Part shown: positions 61,773-64,000 of the stretch, piece after piece
Layout of the letters: every line of letters begins with the position of its first letter
Numbering within the stretch: position 1 is the first letter of the stretch
Source of the DNA: Paenibacillus sp. BIHB 4019
Lineage (GTDB): Bacteria > Bacillota > Bacilli > Paenibacillales > Paenibacillaceae
Reading direction: 5' to 3'
NCBI RefSeq assembly: GCF_002741035.1
Contig: NZ_CP016808.1
Location: 5,504,501 to 5,568,500 of the forward strand
Length of the DNA stretch: 64,000 bases
The notes under the pieces: model-generated
Seen by the model: only the letters and a program-made list of their open reading frames with translations
What the model was told of the DNA's origin: nothing
Databases searched by the model: none
Made by a program: the position numbers and the translations under genes

Positions 61773-64000
61773 ATGGCATTAACCATTGAAGATTGCAAAA
61801 CGGAATATATGACGAATCCGCTCGGTATTGAAGCGGCTAAGCCGCGCTTGTTCTGGAAGCTGTGCTCGGAGGAGCGCTCCGTCCGCCAAACGGCGTATCA
61901 AGTGCTTGTCGCTTCTTCCGAAGAACGGCTGGCCGCAAATGATGGCGATCGCTGGGATAGTGGAAAAACACAATCGAGCGAGTCGATTCAGGTGGAATAT
62001 GGCGGCAGCCCGCTTGAGGCGGAAGCCGAATGCTTCTGGAAGGTGCGCGTGTGGGACAATTATGGGCGCGTATCGGCATGGAGCGAGCCAGCCTACTGGA
62101 CGGCAGGCTTGCTGCACCGGGCAGCGTACCGGGGAAAATGGATTGGCCGCAAGCATGATGAGGGGGCAGCAGGCAGACAGCCATCGCCGCATCTGCGCAA
62201 GCCATTCGCCTTGGGCGGCAAGGTGCGACGCGCAACGGCTTATGCGACCGCGCTCGGCTTGTTCGAGCTGTATGTTAATGGGCAGCGGGTGGGGGATTAT
62301 TTTGCCCCCGGCTTTACCGATTACAATGTCCGCTCGCAGGTGCAGGCTTACGATATTACGCCGCTGCTGCAAGAAGGCGATAACGCCTTTGGCGTCATTA
62401 TTGGAGAGGGCTGGTATGCAGGCACGGTCGGTTTTCTAGGTGAAAAGGTTTATGGGGAACGTCCGTTTTTTATGATGCAGGTTAATGTGGAGTATGAAGA
62501 CGGCACAGAGCAGAGCATCGCAACCGATCATACGTGGAAGGTGGGCAAAGGTCCTATTTTATATTCCGATTTTATTATGGGCGAAGCTTATGATGCACGG
62601 CTTGAAATGGCGGGCTGGTCGGAAGCGGGCTTTGATGACAGCCTGTGGGAGGAGCCGGATGTCCGTCCTGGCTATAACGGGATGCTGGTGGCGTCTAACG
62701 AACCGCCGATTAAAGTAATGAAGACGATTAGTCCGGTTCGGATGGAGCGGACAGCGAGCGGCAGCTATATTTTTGATATGGGGCAAAATATGGTCGGCTG
62801 GACGGAGCTTCGCGTTAGCGGAGAGAGCGGCACAACGGTCACGATCAGCCATGCGGAAATGCTCAGTCCTGATGGCTCGCTGTATTTGGAAAATTTGCGC
62901 GTTGCTGTTCAGCAGGAGCATTATACGCTTAAAGGCGAAGGGCTGGAATGCTATGAGCCGCATTTTACATTCCATGGCTTTCGTTATGTGGAGCTGATTG
63001 GTTTTCCCGGAGAAGCCACTCTGGATACGATTGTAGGCAAGGTCGTTTACTCAGACACCCCGGAGACCGGACATTTAGAAACGTCGAATGCGATGGTTAA
63101 TCAGCTGTTTTCCAACATTACGTGGGGGCAGCGCGGCAACTTTTTGTCGGTACCGACCGATTGCCCTCAGCGCGATGAGCGGCTTGGCTGGACGGGGGAT
63201 GCGCAAATATTTGCGCGTACAGCCTCGTACAATATGGACGTGGCAAGGTTTTTCAATAAATTTATGTGGGATATGATTGATTGCCAGCAGCCGTCGGGCG
63301 CTTTCACCGATGTGGCGCCGGATGCAGGCTGGATTCGCTATAAAAACTGGAGCACGCGCCTGAACTGGTATGCGCCGGATAACGCAGGCTGGGGCGATGC
63401 GGGCGTCATTATCCCTTGGACGCTGTATTTAATGTATGGGGATGTGCGCATTTTGGAAACGCATTATGAGGCGATGAGCAGATGGGTCGATTATTTGCAC
63501 GCAACGACCGATGAGCTTGTAAGGCCGAACTATGCCAACTATGGCGACTGGCTGTCCATTGATGCGGATACGCCAAACGAGGTGCTGGCAACTGCTTATT
63601 TTGCCTACAGCACGAAGGTGCTTGGATTGATTGCCGGCGTGCTGGGCAAGGAGGACGATGTTCACCGGCTGGAGCAGCTGTTTCAGGGCATTGCCGCAGC
63701 ATTCCGCCGTGCTTTTGTAACGGAGGAGGGCTGTATCCATGGGGAGACGCAGACGGTATATGTGCTTGCGCTGCAATTTGGCCTGCTGACGGAGGAGCTG
63801 CGGTTAAAGGCAGTAGACCATCTCACAGCGGATATTGCCAGCCGCGGCAACCGCTTGACGACAGGCTTCCTTGGCGTTGGTTATTTGCTGCCCGCGCTGT
63901 CGGATAACGGCCGCCTTGACGTAGCCTACCAATTGCTGACGCAGGAAGCTTTTCCATCGTGGATGTACTCCATCAAGCATGGAGCGACGACCATTTGGGA
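61773..64000 (+). CDS. GH78 alpha-L-rhamnosidase, 3' truncated
   Basis: The reading frame stays open from ATG 61773 to the window end (742 codons visible; the family is usually 850-1000 aa). Opening T-N-P-L-G-I-E-A-A-K-P-R-L-F-W-K and F-W-K-V-R-V-W-D-N are the N-terminal beta-domain; F-T-D-Y-N-V-R follows. The catalytic barrel has T-D-C-P-Q-R-D-E-R-L-G-W-T-G-D-A-Q (near 465-480, acidic cluster) and ends with S-I-K-H-G-A-T-T-I-W-E. No signal peptide, so it acts on imported oligosaccharides. GGGAGG is 10 nt upstream. Confidence 0.93.
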   Translation, partial: MALTIEDCKTEYMTNPLGIEAAKPRLFWKLCSEERSVRQTAYQVLVASSEERLAANDGDRWDSGKTQSSESIQVEYGGSPLEAEAECFWKVRVWDNYGRVSAWSEPAYWTAGLLHRAAYRGKWIGRKHDEGAAGRQPSPHLRKPFALGGKVRRATAYATALGLFELYVNGQRVGDYFAPGFTDYNVRSQVQAYDITPLLQEGDNAFGVIIGEGWYAGTVGFLGEKVYGERPFFMMQVNVEYEDGTEQSIATDHTWKVGKGPILYSDFIMGEAYDARLEMAGWSEAGFDDSLWEEPDVRPGYNGMLVASNEPPIKVMKTISPVRMERTASGSYIFDMGQNMVGWTELRVSGESGTTVTISHAEMLSPDGSLYLENLRVAVQQEHYTLKGEGLECYEPHFTFHGFRYVELIGFPGEATLDTIVGKVVYSDTPETGHLETSNAMVNQLFSNITWGQRGNFLSVPTDCPQRDERLGWTGDAQIFARTASYNMDVARFFNKFMWDMIDCQQPSGAFTDVAPDAGWIRYKNWSTRLNWYAPDNAGWGDAGVIIPWTLYLMYGDVRILETHYEAMSRWVDYLHATTDELVRPNYANYGDWLSIDADTPNEVLATAYFAYSTKVLGLIAGVLGKEDDVHRLEQLFQGIAAAFRRAFVTEEGCIHGETQTVYVLALQFGLLTEELRLKAVDHLTADIASRGNRLTTGFLGVGYLLPALSDNGRLDVAYQLLTQEAFPSWMYSIKHGATTIW

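Noticed and set aside
61779..62372. Large minus-strand ORFs across the rhamnosidase
   Set aside because: The plus-strand frame carries clear GH78 motifs throughout; the others are shadows of its GC-rich third positions.

Overview
The window looks like chromosomal DNA from a Paenibacillus-type firmicute. Signs are the GGAGG-type ribosome binding sites, frequent TTG/GTG starts, spore- and wall-lytic genes, a bacillithiol-type YpdA reductase, LplB/LplC-style sugar permeases, AraC regulators with a large extracellular sensor, and many polysaccharide-degradation genes. No rRNA, tRNA, CRISPR array, prophage or intact insertion sequence was seen.

Layout. 1-6.5 kb is a pectin/rhamnogalacturonan-type uptake locus: two permeases, a GH105 hydrolase, a membrane AraC sensor-regulator and a divergent solute-binding lipoprotein. 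6.6-15.5 kb holds a Ser/Thr kinase fused to a degenerate P-loop domain, an ABC-F protein of the YfmM type, an ArlRS-like two-component pair, and a run of small enzymes (nitrilase, two GNATs, a PhnP-like metallo-hydrolase). 15.5-18.1 kb is the most unusual stretch: a promoter, an eight-codon leader ORF whose last codons form one arm of a long hairpin, two terminators, and then a MutS2-like ATPase without an Smr domain. 18-34.5 kb is mostly housekeeping: thiN, a TRIC-like channel, a low-molecular-weight phosphatase, an esterase, pdhABCD, thyA-folA, gltD, topB and a HAD phosphatase. 35-39.5 kb is an odd cluster: a PhnC-like ATPase without permease, a GNAT, a DUF3298 protein, a membrane-tethered receiver domain and an APC permease. 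39.8-45.3 kb holds a kinase-like phosphotransferase, a YdjC deacetylase and a MoxR-DUF58-DUF4129 operon. 45.4-54.3 kb contains an SDR/TetR pair, two flavoprotein reductases, xerS, a SleB-like hydrolase, a GH25 lysozyme and a second TetR with its membrane partner. 54.4-64 kb is carbon metabolism again: a sugar ABC importer, a glycolate/lactate oxidase pair with its GntR regulator, and a GH78 alpha-L-rhamnosidase cut by the window end.

How the parts fit. The two ends share a theme of plant cell-wall sugar use: GH105 acts on unsaturated rhamnogalacturonan oligomers and GH78 removes rhamnose. Neither sugar transporter has its own ATPase here, which suggests a shared MsmX-type ATPase elsewhere.

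Two non-coding layers stand out. One is a dispersed repeat of about 100 bp (an AT-rich palindrome joined to a GC-rich hairpin), with four full copies, two of them in tandem, and two partial copies. The other is the leader-peptide/hairpin/terminator region ahead of the MutS2-like gene, which has the layout of a ribosome-controlled attenuator in front of a relative of a ribosome-collision factor. All functional statements rest on reading the sequence and on known family motifs; no database search was run.
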